Shown here: in pieces, positions 44,775 to 55,604 of the stretch
Layout of the letters: the number at the start of each line of letters is the position of its first letter
Position numbering within the stretch: the stretch's first letter is position 1
NCBI GenBank assembly: GCA_963693285.1
Contig: OY848923.1
Span: 7,712,451 to 7,776,450, forward strand
Reading direction: 5' to 3'
From: Xestospongia muta
Lineage: Eukaryota; Porifera; Demospongiae; Haplosclerida; Petrosiidae
DNA: 64,000 bases
The notes under the pieces: generated by a model
Seen by the model: only the letters and a program-made list of their open reading frames with translations
What the model was told of the DNA's origin: nothing
Database searches by the model: none
Translations under genes and position numbers: made by a program

Positions 44775-47700
44775 ATGAAGAGAATGCCCGTCAAGAAAGA
44801 CCATTTAACGCGATTTCTAGTAAGTGAGTGTTGTTTTCTGCTATATCATAAATGCTTAACCTTACCTTCTGGGTAGGTCAGTATCTACCTTTTCTTTTTG
44901 CACTGAGATACCAACATCTTACTTTATATGCACAAAGTACAATGCATGATAGGTTAAATGTGCTGTAGGAGAGAAAGGCTTAAAAGCTGCAGAATTATAA
45001 TTATGCCTTCTAATTAAATATGCACGTGAACTCTGACCTTTTCTTTTTCACTGAGATACCAACATGTTACTTTATATGCACAAAGTACAATGCATGATAG
45101 GTTAAATGTGCTGTAGGAGAGAAAGGCTTAAAAAGCTGCAGAATTATAATTATGCCTTCTAATTAAATATGCACGTGAACTCTGACCTTTTCTTTTTTCA
45201 CTGAGATACCAACATCTTACTTTATATGCACAAAGTATAATGCATGATAGGTTAAATGTGCTGTAGGAGAGAAAGGCTTAAAAAGCTGCAGAATTATAAT
45301 TATGCCTTCTAATTAAATATGCACGTGAACTCTCACGTTTTCGTTTTGCACTGAGATACCAACATGTTACTTCATATGCACAAAGTACAATGCATGATAG
45401 GTTAAATGTGCTGTAGGAGAGAAAGGCTAACTAAAAAGCTGCAGAATTAAAAAATGCCTTCTAATTAAATATGCACGTGAACTCTCACCTTTTCGTTTTG
45501 CACTAAGATACCAACATCTTACTTTATATGCACAAAGTACAATGCATGATAGGTTAAATGTGCTGTAGGAGAGAAAGGCTTAAAAAGCTGCAGAATTATA
45601 ATTATGCCTTCTAATTAAATATGCACGTGAACTCTGACCTTTTCTTTTTGCACTGAGATACCAACATGTTACTTTATATGCACTAAGTACAATGCATGAT
45701 AGGTTAAATGTGCTGTAGGAGAGAAAGGCTTAAAAAGCTGCAGAATTATAATTATGCCTTCTAATTAAATATGCACGTGAACTCTGACCTTTTCTTTTTC
45801 ACTGAGATACCAACATCTTACTTTATATGCACAAAGTACAATGCATGATAGGTTAAATGTGCTGTAGGAGAGAAAGGCTTAAAAAGCTGCAGAATTATAA
45901 TTATGCCTTCTAATTAAATATGCACGTGAACTCTGACCTTTTCTTTTTTCACTGAGATACCAACATGTTACTTCATATGCACAAAGTACAATGCATGATA
46001 GGTTAAATGTGCTGTAGGAGAGAAAGGCTAACTAAAAAGCTGCAGAATTAAAAAATGCCTTCTAATTAAATATGCACATGAACTCTCACCTTTTCGTTTT
46101 GCACTAAGATACCAACATGTTACTTTATATGCACAAAGTACAATGCATGATAGGTTAAATGTGCTGTAGGAGAGAAAGGCTTAAAAAGCTGCAGAATTAT
46201 AATTATGCCTTCTAATTAAATATGCACGTGAACTCTGACCTTTTCTTTTTCACTGAGATACCAACATCTTACTTTATATGCACAAAGTACAATGCATGAT
46301 AGGTTAAATGTGCTGTAGGAGAGAAAGGCTTAAAAAGCTGCAGAATTATAATTATGCCTTCTAATTAAATATGCACGTGAACTCTGACCTTTTCTTTTTT
46401 CACTGAGATACCAACATGTTACTTCATATGCACAAAGTACAATGCATGATAGGTTAAATGTGCTGTAGGAGAGAAAGGCTAACTAAAAAGCTGCAGAATT
46501 AAAAAATGCCTTCTAATTAAATATGCACGTGAACTCTCACCTTTTCGTTTTGCACTAAGATACCAACATGTTACTTTATATGCACAAAGTACAATGCATG
46601 ATAGGTTAAATGTGCTGTAGGAGAGAAAGGCTTAAAAAGCTGCAGAATTATAATTATGCCTTCTAATTAAATATGCACGTGAACTCTGACCTTTTCTTTT
46701 TCACTGAGATACCAACATCTTACTTTATATGCACTAAGTACAATGCATGATAGGTTAAATGTGCTGTAGGAGAGAAAGGCTTAAAAAGCTGCAGAATTAT
46801 AATTATGCCTTCTAATTAAATATGCACGTGAACTCTGACCTTTTCTTTTTTCACTGAGATACCAACATGTTACTTCATATGCACAAAGTACAATGCATGA
46901 TAGGTTAAATGTGCTGTAGGAGAGAAAGGCTAACTAAAAAGCTGCAAAATTAAAAAATGCCTTCTAATTAAATATGCACGTGAACTCTCACCTTTTCGTT
47001 TTGCACTAAGATACCAACATCTTACTTTATATGCACAAAGTACAATGCATGATAGGTTAAATGGGCTATAGGAGAGAAAGGCTTAAAAAGCTGGAGAATT
47101 ATAATTATGCCTTCTAATTAAATATGCACGTGAACTCTGACCTTTTCTTTTTGCACTGAGATACCAACATGTTACTTTATATGCACAAAGTACAATGCAT
47201 GATAGGTTAAATGTGCTGTAGGAGAGAAAGGCTTAAAAAGCTGCAGAATTATAATTATGCCTTCTAATTAAATATGCACGTGAACTCTGACCTTTTCTTT
47301 TTCACTGAGATACCAACATCTTACTTTATATGCACAAAGTACAATGCATGATAGGTTAAATGTGCTGTAGGAGAGAAAGGCTTAAAAAGCTGCAGAATTA
47401 TAATTATGCCTTCTAATTAAATATGCACGTGAACTCTGACCTTTTCTTTTTGCACTGAGATACCAACATCTTACTTTATATGCACAAAGTACAATGCATG
47501 ATAGGTTAAATGTGCTGTGGGAGAGAAGTGAGACACAAATGATGTCCTATGGAGAATAAGGAGATGCAAACAATGTCCCAATGGTCGGTCACAAGGTTAT
47601 TTTGTTAGTGGTTCCAAAGACACTACGTTAAGTCTACTATCCCCTGAGATGGTTCAACACATTAAATCTATCATAAGATATATTGTACTTTGCACTTTTT

Positions 47701-48042
47701 AATAAGCAGCTGATGAAGAAGCCTTTAGGCCAAAATGTTGTTTTATAATAAAACTTTTTACCATCTTTAAAACAAAAAACCTACCCTCACCCTCTAAATC
47801 TCCATAATATTAAGGTAGTATATAGAATGACAGTCATAGATGGTAATTTAATACTATACTCCAGATCCTAAACCCTCAACATCGGAACCTAAATGTATTA
47901 ATTTCACATTAAAGTATGGTGTTCAAAGATGATCCACAAGTGGAACTGCTTTGATCTCTAACAAATTGTTTATACAAGTATGGAAACTGCCTAATATTAA
48001 TTCCCATTAATGTACAGCATTCTATTACCATGCCTTAATTTT

Positions 48043-48119
<77 letters not shown>

Positions 48120-48874
48120 GATCACAGTCATCTTCCTGCTATGTAATAATATTGTATTTGGTACCAGACCAACATTCACTTCTACTTTCTATGAGGTGTC
48201 AGTTAAAGAGGATACACAAGTAGGTTACTACTTTGATCTCTAACAAATTGTTAATACAAGCAGTTATAACTCAAACATTAAGTGCCACTTAATATTTCAT
48301 AACAAGTTTCTTTGCTAACTAGTAATTATCACTTGTTTCCTCTGTCTCACTTTGTCTCTCACAGATTTGCCATGTGCTACTCCATTCCTTAGAGGCTAAT
48401 ACTAGTAATGTTACAACAAAGTATAGTCTTATTGGAAACCAGAGCCAAGACTTCTCTATCACACCTGACGGATCTCTCCAAGTAGCTAGACCTTTAGATT
48501 ACAAACAAAAAGATCATTACGAATTAACTATAGCTGCTACTAGTATTATATATCCTTATGAAACTGCATATTCACTGGTTGCTATAGATATTGAGGATGT
48601 CCCGGATAATTACCCGGTATTTGAGAATGCAATGTACACATTATGGATTAATGAGAACCAAACAATCAAAGAAACTGTCTTTTCAGTTATCTTTTTCTTT
48701 TCAACAGTTCTAGCACTAATGATTATTCTACTTCATATTTTACGAATACAACGTAATGATCCACCGATTGATCATGGACATGATAATCCTGAGCTAGAAA
48801 TAAGAGGTAGTAGAAAACAAACTGAGTTGGCTTATTCTTACAACAGATTTACTACAACATTTAAGATCAATTAA
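44775..48874 (+). CDS. Mini-cadherin copy 2
   Basis: Exons 44775-44819, 48121-48219 and 48365-48874, phase 0 throughout, 217 residues. The domain plan is as in copy 1: signal peptide (FLLCNNIVFG), one cadherin repeat (VARPLDYKQKDHYELTI, AIDIEDVPDNYPVF), repeat-2 start, TM and tail (HDNPELEIRGSRKQ). Differences include ICHVLLHS for IGHVLLHF (a new Cys) and IGNQSQDF for AGEKSQDF, adding an N-glycosylation-like NQS. Intron 1 is 3.3 kb because of a 150-bp satellite; in copies 1 and 3 it is about 0.8 kb. Third positions vary more than first and second, suggesting the copies have been under constraint. Directly followed by the headless relative at 49.9 kb. Confidence 0.82.
44888..47520 (+). repeat. 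150-bp intronic satellite, about 17 copies with trimer order
   Basis: Each unit carries ATGCACGTGAACTCTGACCT, CACTGAGATACCAACAT and GCATGATAGGTTAAATGTGC. ATGCAC[GA]TGAACTC occurs about 17 times at 148-152-bp spacing. A variant with GGCTAACTAAAAAGCTGC recurs at about 46.03, 46.48 and 46.93 kb (450 bp), so units are ordered in threes. Mini-cadherins 1 and 3 have a single unit at the same intron position. GTGCATATTTAATTAGAAGG is the most constant part. Confidence 0.9.
48045..48118 (+). repeat. (CT)n tract at exon 2 acceptor, copy 2
   Basis: About 74 nt of CT immediately before TAG. The longest of the three mini-cadherin tracts. Confidence 0.85.
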
Positions 48875-49189
48875 CTATATTTATAACTCCATACAAATCT
48901 GTGTAAGGTTTTAAACCTTAAAACTTGTTGAGCCCACTTTGTTTATTTACTTTTGTTATTAATTTGTTTGTTTCATTTATTGTTTTATAATAATTACTCT
49001 TAATTGTTCATTTATTGAAATTAATGAAAATTAGTTTTAAATATAAGAGTGTGGATAATCATGTGCATGGATAGATGGATGGATGGATGGATGGATAGAT
49101 TAATGAATGGATGGATGAATGAATAGATGGATGGATGAATGGATGAGGGATAGATTAATAGATGGATGGATAATAGGTATGAACGGATG
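48875..49189. other. 3' flank of mini-cadherin 2 and GGAT repeat
   Basis: No gene. 48.88-49.06 kb matches the flanks of copies 1 and 3; from 49.07 kb GGAT repeats lead into IR1. Confidence 0.6.
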
Positions 49190-49921
49190 GATGGATGGAT
49201 GGAAGGATAGATTAATGGATGGATGGATGAATGAATAGATGGATTAATGGATTAATGGATTAATAGATTAATAGATGGATGGATAATAGATATGAACAGA
49301 TGGATGGATGGAGGGATAGATTAATGATCTTTGTGTAGTTGTTAAAGTAATTAGATTACAATACATGATGACACGTCAAGTATTGTTACTCGTATGAACG
49401 TGAATCAAGAAATACAGTATTGATTTGTAAGGCTACCAATGTCTTAGAAGAACAGCTCTAAATGAAATGTTTAAGATAAACAACTCTAACTACTTTCTTT
49501 ATGGTAGTTGCTATTATAATTTCCAATGTATTATGTTACATTTTAAAGGAAGTAGTTATGTTCAAACAGTACAAATTGTTACTATAGTAACAAATTCATT
49601 GCATTACTATATATAAATATTTACTACTATGTGATGACAATCTATACCACTATATAAACTACATAGTATTGTTGTGTTAACTATATACAGTAATATCTTT
49701 TAATATTATGTCATTAAAAATTTAGAGTGACATTTTCTGCTGTTACCAATTGCTATCAAGAAACTTGAACTGACTTAAATGTACATGTACAAATGGATGG
49801 AGGACGGATGGATGAATGGACAGAGAGATATATAATTTTATACCATTAAATTTTAATTATTTAATAACCATTATTAATAATTATTATTTATGGGTGTGAT
49901 CTGCGCTATAATTATTCATTC

Positions 49922-50505
49922 ATGAAGGGACAGTCCGTCACTCGTCAGTGTGCTGTCATGTGTGCAATGAGTGTTTGGCTGTCTTCGTTGGATATGAAGC
50001 TGGTGAACGTTTCCTGTAATGAAAACTCTACTTTGCAAGAAGGATCGATTTTGTATCGTAAGTTCAAGCAAGGAACTAGCTGTTAAATTATACCCTTTTC
50101 TCTTCAACAGCTTTAGCCAACACCTGTCTCGTTCTTTTACTGGCGTTTCTGTTTGCCTTTATCATTCTGTTGATGATTCTGCTCCTTCTCATTATTGCCC
50201 AAGGAGACGATGACCATGGAGGCAATGATCAGGAACTAGCGATAGATGATGGCATAAAAATGACAGAGATAGTTTATTGCAGCAACAGATCTATGAATAT
50301 TAAAGAGGATACCTCCAATGACGCTGTAGAGACTCTGCATAATAGGAATTTGAGTAAACTTAATGCAGACATGCATATACAGAAGTTGAACAAGTCCAGC
50401 ATGAAGGCCCAAGCACAAAGGTGGCTTCCACAGTTTATACTACAACATTTAAAGTTGACTGTATTCCCATTTCTTTATAGGTGTCTGGTGAAAAGGAGAA
50501 ACTAA
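49922..50505 (+). CDS. Headless mini-cadherin-like TM protein (IR1 right)
   Basis: Exon 1 49922-50057 and exon 2 50111-50505 (GTAAGT donor, TTCAACAG acceptor, 53-nt intron, phase 1), 176 residues from the first in-frame ATG; later ATGs at 49958 and 49994 are possible starts. Residues 28-45 (VNVSCNENSTLQEGSILY) mirror the VNENQTIKE stub of the mini-cadherins. TM about 50-75 (LVLLLAFLFAFIILLMILLL). The tail QGDDDHGGNDQEL...TEIVYCSNRS parallels DHGHDNPELE...TELAYSYNRF. After QK the frame differs from the 62.2-kb copy by one missing base. In the other frame the DNA still reads VYTTTFKVD, matching the mini-cadherin end FTTTFKIN. So this copy carries a tail frameshift and a 48-residue foreign end (FLYRCLVKRRN). 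No cadherin repeat is present upstream. Confidence 0.6.
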
Positions 50506-51028
50506 AGAGCTAAAGAATTGTTAGGCTCACTTTGTTATTTACTTTGAATATAATTGTGTTAAATTGTATTAAAGTCATTCATTTATTGAACTTTAACCAA
50601 TGTGTACTAATTGTTGAACTACTGTCTTGATTGCAGACATTCTTCTCAATCTCGTACAAGACTCAGTCTAATAACAAGTGGGTGTTCCTCAAGGCATTGT
50701 CTTAAATGTCAAACAAAACTGTCCCTTACACTTGAGAAAGGCATTATGTTCTCAGGCTCCGCATCAAGCCAAAAGTTATTGAAACTGTACAAGATATAAC
50801 CTACAATGGTAAAAGAAGAATAGTTTTAAATATAGGAGAAAAGATAAATGGACAGATGGACAAATGCATACCCAATCAAACATGTAGATGATAAATTATA
50901 ACATAATTAAATGTTTTCTTCTATTATTTTAAATTAGGTTATCAATTTATTTAGTTACATTAACAATTTAAACTATCATAATTGTTTTTGCTAACATATA
51001 ATCTTACAATGTGTTTCCATAAAGTCAG
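50506..51028. other. Spacer between TM gene and ELMO fragment (IR1 right)
   Basis: No gene; mirrors 26.64-27.16 kb. Confidence 0.5.
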
Positions 51029-51622
51029 CTATCGTAACAACTCTCCTTCAGTAGTCAAATAGAAGTAATACTCCAGTGTATTATCCATTACCATAATATA
51101 AAGTATACTAGTCATATTAATACTAGTAATAGCTAATGGATACCTACATGTAGAGAACAAGATATATATATAATATTGTAATGTTAAAAGTATTACTAAC
51201 CCTTTTGTTGGATGTTGTGAGTTTCCGTGTATTTGACGTGCTTTTCCATTGTGCATTTCAGCAAAATAACTACATTTAAAGAGAAGATATCTGTGACAAT
51301 AGGAATATGTTTAAAACATTTACTAGGTTTTCATTTAAAACAAACATGTATTGTAATATATGTGTGTCATTCCAGTGGTTTGATACTAAACCAACTGGAC
51401 ACTCCCTAAATCACAGTGGGAGGGAACAATCTGCCAATATGAACACCCAGTAAAACAAAACTGATGATAAAGGGCAGGACCAGGCCATTTTGGTATCAAT
51501 AACATGTTCTTTGATGGTCATTGTTAAAACTGCTATTTTACTTACACCAGACATTGTAGTCCCAGTATACCCATTCCACGAAAATCAGTTGCAGGATCTT
51601 TTCCTTGAAAACCAATAGTACT
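51029..51622 (-). pseudogene. ELMO-domain gene fragment (IR1 right)
   Basis: Mirror of 26041-26634: minus-strand exons 51622-51546, 51269-51201 and 51143-51029, with the same intact splice phases and DPATDFRGMGILGL motif. Convergent with the upstream TM gene. Confidence 0.7.
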
Positions 51623-51838
51623 CTAATGATTATCAAAACGATGTTTTAACTCTTCGTGAGGAAGTAACAGTGACCACAACTATGAAAGAGAGAAAAATAA
51701 CACATCCATCCATCCATCCATCCATCCATCCATTGATCCATCCATTATATACTAGGGTGACTTGTGGAAATGAGTTTAGACACAATTGAATGTACTGACT
51801 GCTGATACAATAATTATGTATTAATAAAAAGTGACTGT

Positions 51839-51979
51839 CTAACGTTTTCTCCATTTTGTGTCTGTTTCCACCACTTTGTCCACGTGAACAACATCTTTAT
51901 ATTTTTTCGCTTGTATGTTTCTCATCTGATCAGGCTTGCCGCCTTGATCACCACGAAATAGCATTAAATCCAACGACAT
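51839..51979 (-). pseudogene. Seryl-tRNA synthetase N-terminal exon fragment (IR1 right)
   Basis: Minus-strand mirror of 25684-25824 (LDLMLFRGDQGGKPDQMR, KKYKDVVHVDKV), identical in translation. Divergent from the 48-codon ORF at 52242. Confidence 0.65.
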
Positions 51980-52241
51980 CGTGGCCAATCCAGTCAGTGG
52001 TTTATTATAATTCATTAAGTTCATAACTTCATCATGACGTGCACGTTCAGGGTGTGTTCACCACGTCCTGCATTCCTGAATGTTATTAACCTCGCTGTGC
52101 GTGGGCGCATAGCGAGGGTGCTGTAGTCTGTTTGTGTGTGTGTGTGTGTGTGTCTGTTACCAGAGTTGTTTTTTTTGAACTGCTATAACTTGGCAACCGA
52201 AGCATTAGCAGCTACCAACGTTTAGCAACGAATAGAAAAGC

Positions 52242-53339
52242 ATGTGGACTTTACAACAGTTGTGTCAAGAACATCGTCAAGGAAAACAGAAGCTTAAAAC
52301 TCGCAAAAGAATTTTCAGGCTGCAGAGGTCAAGTGCCGTTTCTCGAAAAGTAAAAAACTTAACGTGGAGATTTTTTAGTATGTTGTAAACAATCTCAGAG
52401 GAATACGGATCAGCAAGACAGAAGGCCGTTGGTCGAAGTAATCGTTAGAAAAGTTCTGAAAAATGTTTTGTGGACTTGGAGCGAAGTAACGCATTCAGGA
52501 AACGTCTCCAAGCACTGAAAAGACTGCTACTAATAGATAATATATCGATTTATATTTGTACCACGGGACGTTTCCAAAGAAGGTTTCATCTTCAAGTTAC
52601 AATAAATTTTGTATATGAAATATTGATAGATTTTTTCAGGCTGCAGAGGTCAAGTGCCGTTTCTCGAAAAGTAAAAAACTTAACGTGGAGATTTTTTAGT
52701 ATGTTGTAAACAATCTCAGAGGAATACGGATCAGCAAGACAGAAGGCCGTTGGTCGAAGTAATCGTTAGAAAAGTTCTGAAAAATGTTTTGTGGACTTGG
52801 AGCGAAGTAACGCATTCAGGAAACGTCTCCAAGCACTGAAAGGACTGCTACTAATAGATAATATATCGATTTATATTTGTACCACGGGACGTTTCCAAAG
52901 AAGGTTTCATCTTCAAGTTACAATAAATTTTGTATATGAAATATTGATAGATTTTAAAGGGTCATGTAAAGACTCAGAGAAACTTTTCATCAGGAAAGTA
53001 GCACTTAATCTTGCTTGGGAATTGAATGATACTATCACTTATTCAGTTACTGCTTCACAAACATGACAAAGCTAGAAATCAAGCAACAATTAATGAGCAT
53101 ATACAGAATGACAAAGCTTGCCATTTTATAACCACACCTTCTGGAATGTTAATAAATTTTCTTGCAATAACAACATCATAGCTGGGCCTAAGCTGGCATA
53201 GAATTTATAAATAACTTAGAAACTACAGCGAGGTTCGGCACTTTAGTGCCTTTCATTAAAGCAGCACCACTTTGAGAGTTTGTAAATGTATTAGGTCCTG
53301 ATGAAGGAAGACAAATTTTTCCAGTAGAGTGAGCTTTAA
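52242..53339 (+). other. 321-bp tandem duplication with small ORFs (IR1 right)
   Basis: ATG 52242 gives 48 codons, MWTLQQLCQEHRQGKQKLKT to FFSML, basic overall. The unit starting TTTTCAGGCTGCAGAGGTCA begins at about 52.31 kb and again at about 52.635 kb. Each unit later contains a frame MDLERSNAFRKRLQAL / TGRFQRRFHLQVTINF (52470 and 52791); the second ends FIRKVALNLAWELND...SQT at 53066. Between them an ISEEYGSARQKAVGRSNR frame is cut by TAG. No family recognised; it could be a decayed gene or transposon segment. 53.07-53.34 kb has no gene apart from a GGCACTTTAGTGCC palindrome. Confidence 0.45.
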
Positions 53340-53708
53340 ATGCGTTTATTAAAATATATAAAGGAGGTTGTTTTATCTTTCATTGCGATGTTGGCACTAT
53401 TGGTGCTGATGGTGCATGTCTTGATGATGCTGCTATTGGTGGTGTTGCTATTGATGCTGTTACTACAATTGGTGCTGCTGTTGCTGCTATTGTTGCTCTT
53501 GCTCCTACTACTACTCATTCACTATGAACAGAACAATATATCATACAGTAATGGAGTACCTGCAGTAGATCAAGGAGAACTGGACACAGAACTGACTTTT
53601 TCTTGTAACATCAAGTCTACTACAACATCTATTAATGATTATATCTACAGCACTCCTGCTGTGCAGGACAAGGACAATGGATTTTATAAAAGTCAACTGG
53701 TACTTTAA
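53340..53708 (+). CDS. Poly-Leu transmembrane protein (IR1 right, copy 7)
   Basis: ATG 53340, 122 residues. MRLLKYIKEVVLSFIAMLAL leads into a hydrophobic segment to about residue 59, then IHYEQNNISYSNGVPAVDQ, ELDTELTFSCNIKSTTTSI, NDYIYSTPAVQDKDNGF and KSQLVL. The tail shows only conservative changes relative to the others (I-K-S for I-R-S, QDKD for QAKD). It is followed by the family's TATAAATACCAGCTG 3' flank. The single ATG-started, stop-free frame makes this the clearest complete member; topology is probably N-out with a cytoplasmic tail, by analogy with the mini-cadherins. Confidence 0.55.
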   Translation: MRLLKYIKEVVLSFIAMLALLVLMVHVLMMLLLVVLLLMLLLQLVLLLLLLLLLLLLLLIHYEQNNISYSNGVPAVDQGELDTELTFSCNIKSTTTSINDYIYSTPAVQDKDNGFYKSQLVL

Positions 53709-54021
53709 TATAATACTCTATTCTATTACTTTTGCTATTTTAATTTGTATTGTTACTAGTACTATATGCTAGTAGTGTATTTGTTATTCTGTCCCACATA
53801 TAAATACCAGCTGTTACGTTGTTGACCAATGTTTATTTTGTCTTCTTTTTTATATTTGAAATTTAATATTTAACTAATATTAATATAAATACATAATGTT
53901 GGTAATCTCCTAAAATACTACTGGATCTATCAAGAGCTCTAGGTAAGTTTGAGGACTTGAAAAGTAAACAATAGTCAACTTAATACTTTATAAATACAAC
54001 AATTTTTTTACAAATCATCAT
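53709..54021. other. 3' flank of copy 7
   Basis: No gene: family 3' flank, then TATTTAACTAATATTAATAT AT-rich sequence. GAGCTCTAGGTAAGT at 53.94 kb could be a splice donor of a lost exon of the next gene. Confidence 0.45.
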
Positions 54022-54679
54022 GGCAACAAATTCTTCACAGAATTTCCAAAAAAACAACAAGTGTCCTTTTCTTTCTACTCCTCGACTTCACATCATGACC
54101 TCAGAATCGTAACCAATATTCCTTCACCACAACCAATGCTAACTACCAATACACAGGCACAGTAACACCAGGACAGACAACTACCTTTACAATTCACTAT
54201 ACCCTCACAGTCACATCAAATCTTAACAAAGCCATCGATATCAAAGCTGAAGGCAACAAGAAAATCGCAGTCTATGCAATCAATTATGTCATTGGATCAG
54301 CTGGAGCATTTGCTGTACTTCCACCTCATTGCTATGATATTCCGAACATATTTATTATGCTGTTTCTTCTGATATATCAACATCTGGTGAACAGAGCACA
54401 GTACACTTGGTAAGTGGTTATAATGACACTGTTGTTTCGATCACTCCTACTCAAGTGGTTGTACTACCACCAGCAGTAACAGGTCAAACCAACAATATTC
54501 ATGTAGAAAGTGGTCAAACATATCATTTCACATTACATGCCACACAAACATTTATGATTGAAAATAATCATGACCTCTCTGGATCAAAAATACTTTCAAG
54601 TAAACCATTATCGGTAATATCTGGCCACCAGTGTGGTAATGTACCACAATCCAAGGGATACTTCGACCATATGGCATAG
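54022..54679 (+). pseudogene. IgGFc-binding domain pseudogene (IR1 right)
   Basis: Three successive frames give one continuous domain: 54022-54125 (FTEFPKKQQVSFSFYSS, HHDLRIVTNIPS), about 54124-54350 (NANYQYTGTVTPGQTTTF, IDIKAEGNKKIAVYAINYV, GAFAVLPPHCYDIPN) and 54353-54679 (YYAVSSDISTSGEQSTVHL, SGYNDTVVSITPTQVVV, GSKILSSKPLSVISGHQCG, NVPQSKGYFDHM). The order FxxxFP, xVxPGQ, I-V-YxxN, LPxxxxxxxYY, TxVxIxP, SxKPLxVxSGHxCxNVP, DH is that of the IgGFc-binding N-terminal domain found in FCGBP-like secreted or receptor proteins. TAG stands where the family has VEQLPP. Two frameshifts and a stop make it a pseudogene. It precedes a poly-Leu TM/tail ORF on the same strand. Confidence 0.72.
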
Positions 54680-54984
54680 TTGACAACATAAAAATGTCCC
54701 AAAAAAATTCATTGTACTGTGTAATTACACATGTTTGTTTGACTATGAATATGAATATGAAATATGATCCTAAAAGTGGCAGTGATCCCAACATTATATT
54801 CTGATATGAGTCATGAAACTAGCTGGAAACTTTAATAAAGGAGGTTACTTTTATCTTTCATTGTAGACAATACAGTTCTCCTGTTCTTTATTATGTTGCT
54901 ACTATTAGCGTTGTTGCTACTACTGGTGTTGCTCTTGCTACTACTACTACTACTGGTCATTTACTGTTGGTACTGTTGGTAGTG

Positions 54985-55227
54985 ATGATGGTGCTGTTAC
55001 TGGTACCAGTGTTGGTGCTCTTGCTACTGCTACTCGTTTACTATGAACAAAACAATATATCATACAGAAATGGAGTACTGGAAGTAGATCAAGGAGAACT
55101 GGACACAGAACTGACTTTTTCTTGTAACATCAGGTCTACTACAACATCTATTAATGATTATATCTACAGCACTCCTGCTGTGCAGGCCAAAGACAACGGA
55201 TTTTATAAGAGTCAACTTGTACTTTAA
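54985..55227 (+). CDS. Poly-Leu transmembrane protein (IR1 right, copy 8)
   Basis: ATG 54985 gives 80 residues (MMVLLLVPVLVLLLLLLVYY then EQNNISYRNGVLEVDQGE and the full tail). The same frame is open back to a TAG at 54820 and reads LETLIKEVTFIFHCRQYSS, VATISVVATTGVALATTTTT, then HLLLVLLVV. A Thr/Ala/Gly stretch is therefore joined to the membrane segment, both written in one kind of repeat DNA. The upstream part could be an exon of the IgGFc-type gene. No in-frame ATG before 54985. Confidence 0.5.
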   Translation: MMVLLLVPVLVLLLLLLVYYEQNNISYRNGVLEVDQGELDTELTFSCNIRSTTTSINDYIYSTPAVQAKDNGFYKSQLVL

Positions 55228-55604
55228 TATTGTACATTAATATATACTATAATATTACATTTGTTAGTTTTTTTTATTAGTATAACTGTTGTTCAGTTCC
55301 TCATATACCTCTACAAGGGTAAGTTACTTAGTAACATTAAATGTAACATTATCATTGCTTCATTCATCTATCTATCTGTCTATCCATCCATCCATCTAGC
55401 CAGCTGTTTATCTATTCTTTTATCTATCCATATTCATCTGTTCATTATGCATCCATTCATGTATCTATACATCCATCAATATATTCATCAATCCATCTAT
55501 CAATTCAACCATCCATCTATCCATTAATTTATTTAACAATCCATCCATCCATTGTTCCATATATTCATCCATTATCTTCCTATGTATCTATCCATTATCT
55601 CTAG
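55228..55604. repeat. Family 3' flank and ATCC satellite
   Basis: No gene. 55.23-55.32 kb is the poly-Leu 3' flank; 55.35-55.58 kb is the ATCC satellite that in the 28.7-kb gene lies in the B-C intron. Confidence 0.6.

Noticed and set aside
52100..52140. tRNA-like or small RNA hairpin at CCTCGCTGTGCGTGGGCGCA
   Set aside because: It forms a short GC stem but has no tRNA boxes; it looks like part of a repeated element beside the (TG)n run.
54844..54866. A 23-nt micro-intron (GTTACT...TTGTAG) upstream of the poly-Leu exon
   Set aside because: Too short for known spliceosomal introns, not conserved in the 17.8, 29.8 and 53.36 kb copies, and the exon phase it would give differs from that implied at position 15.
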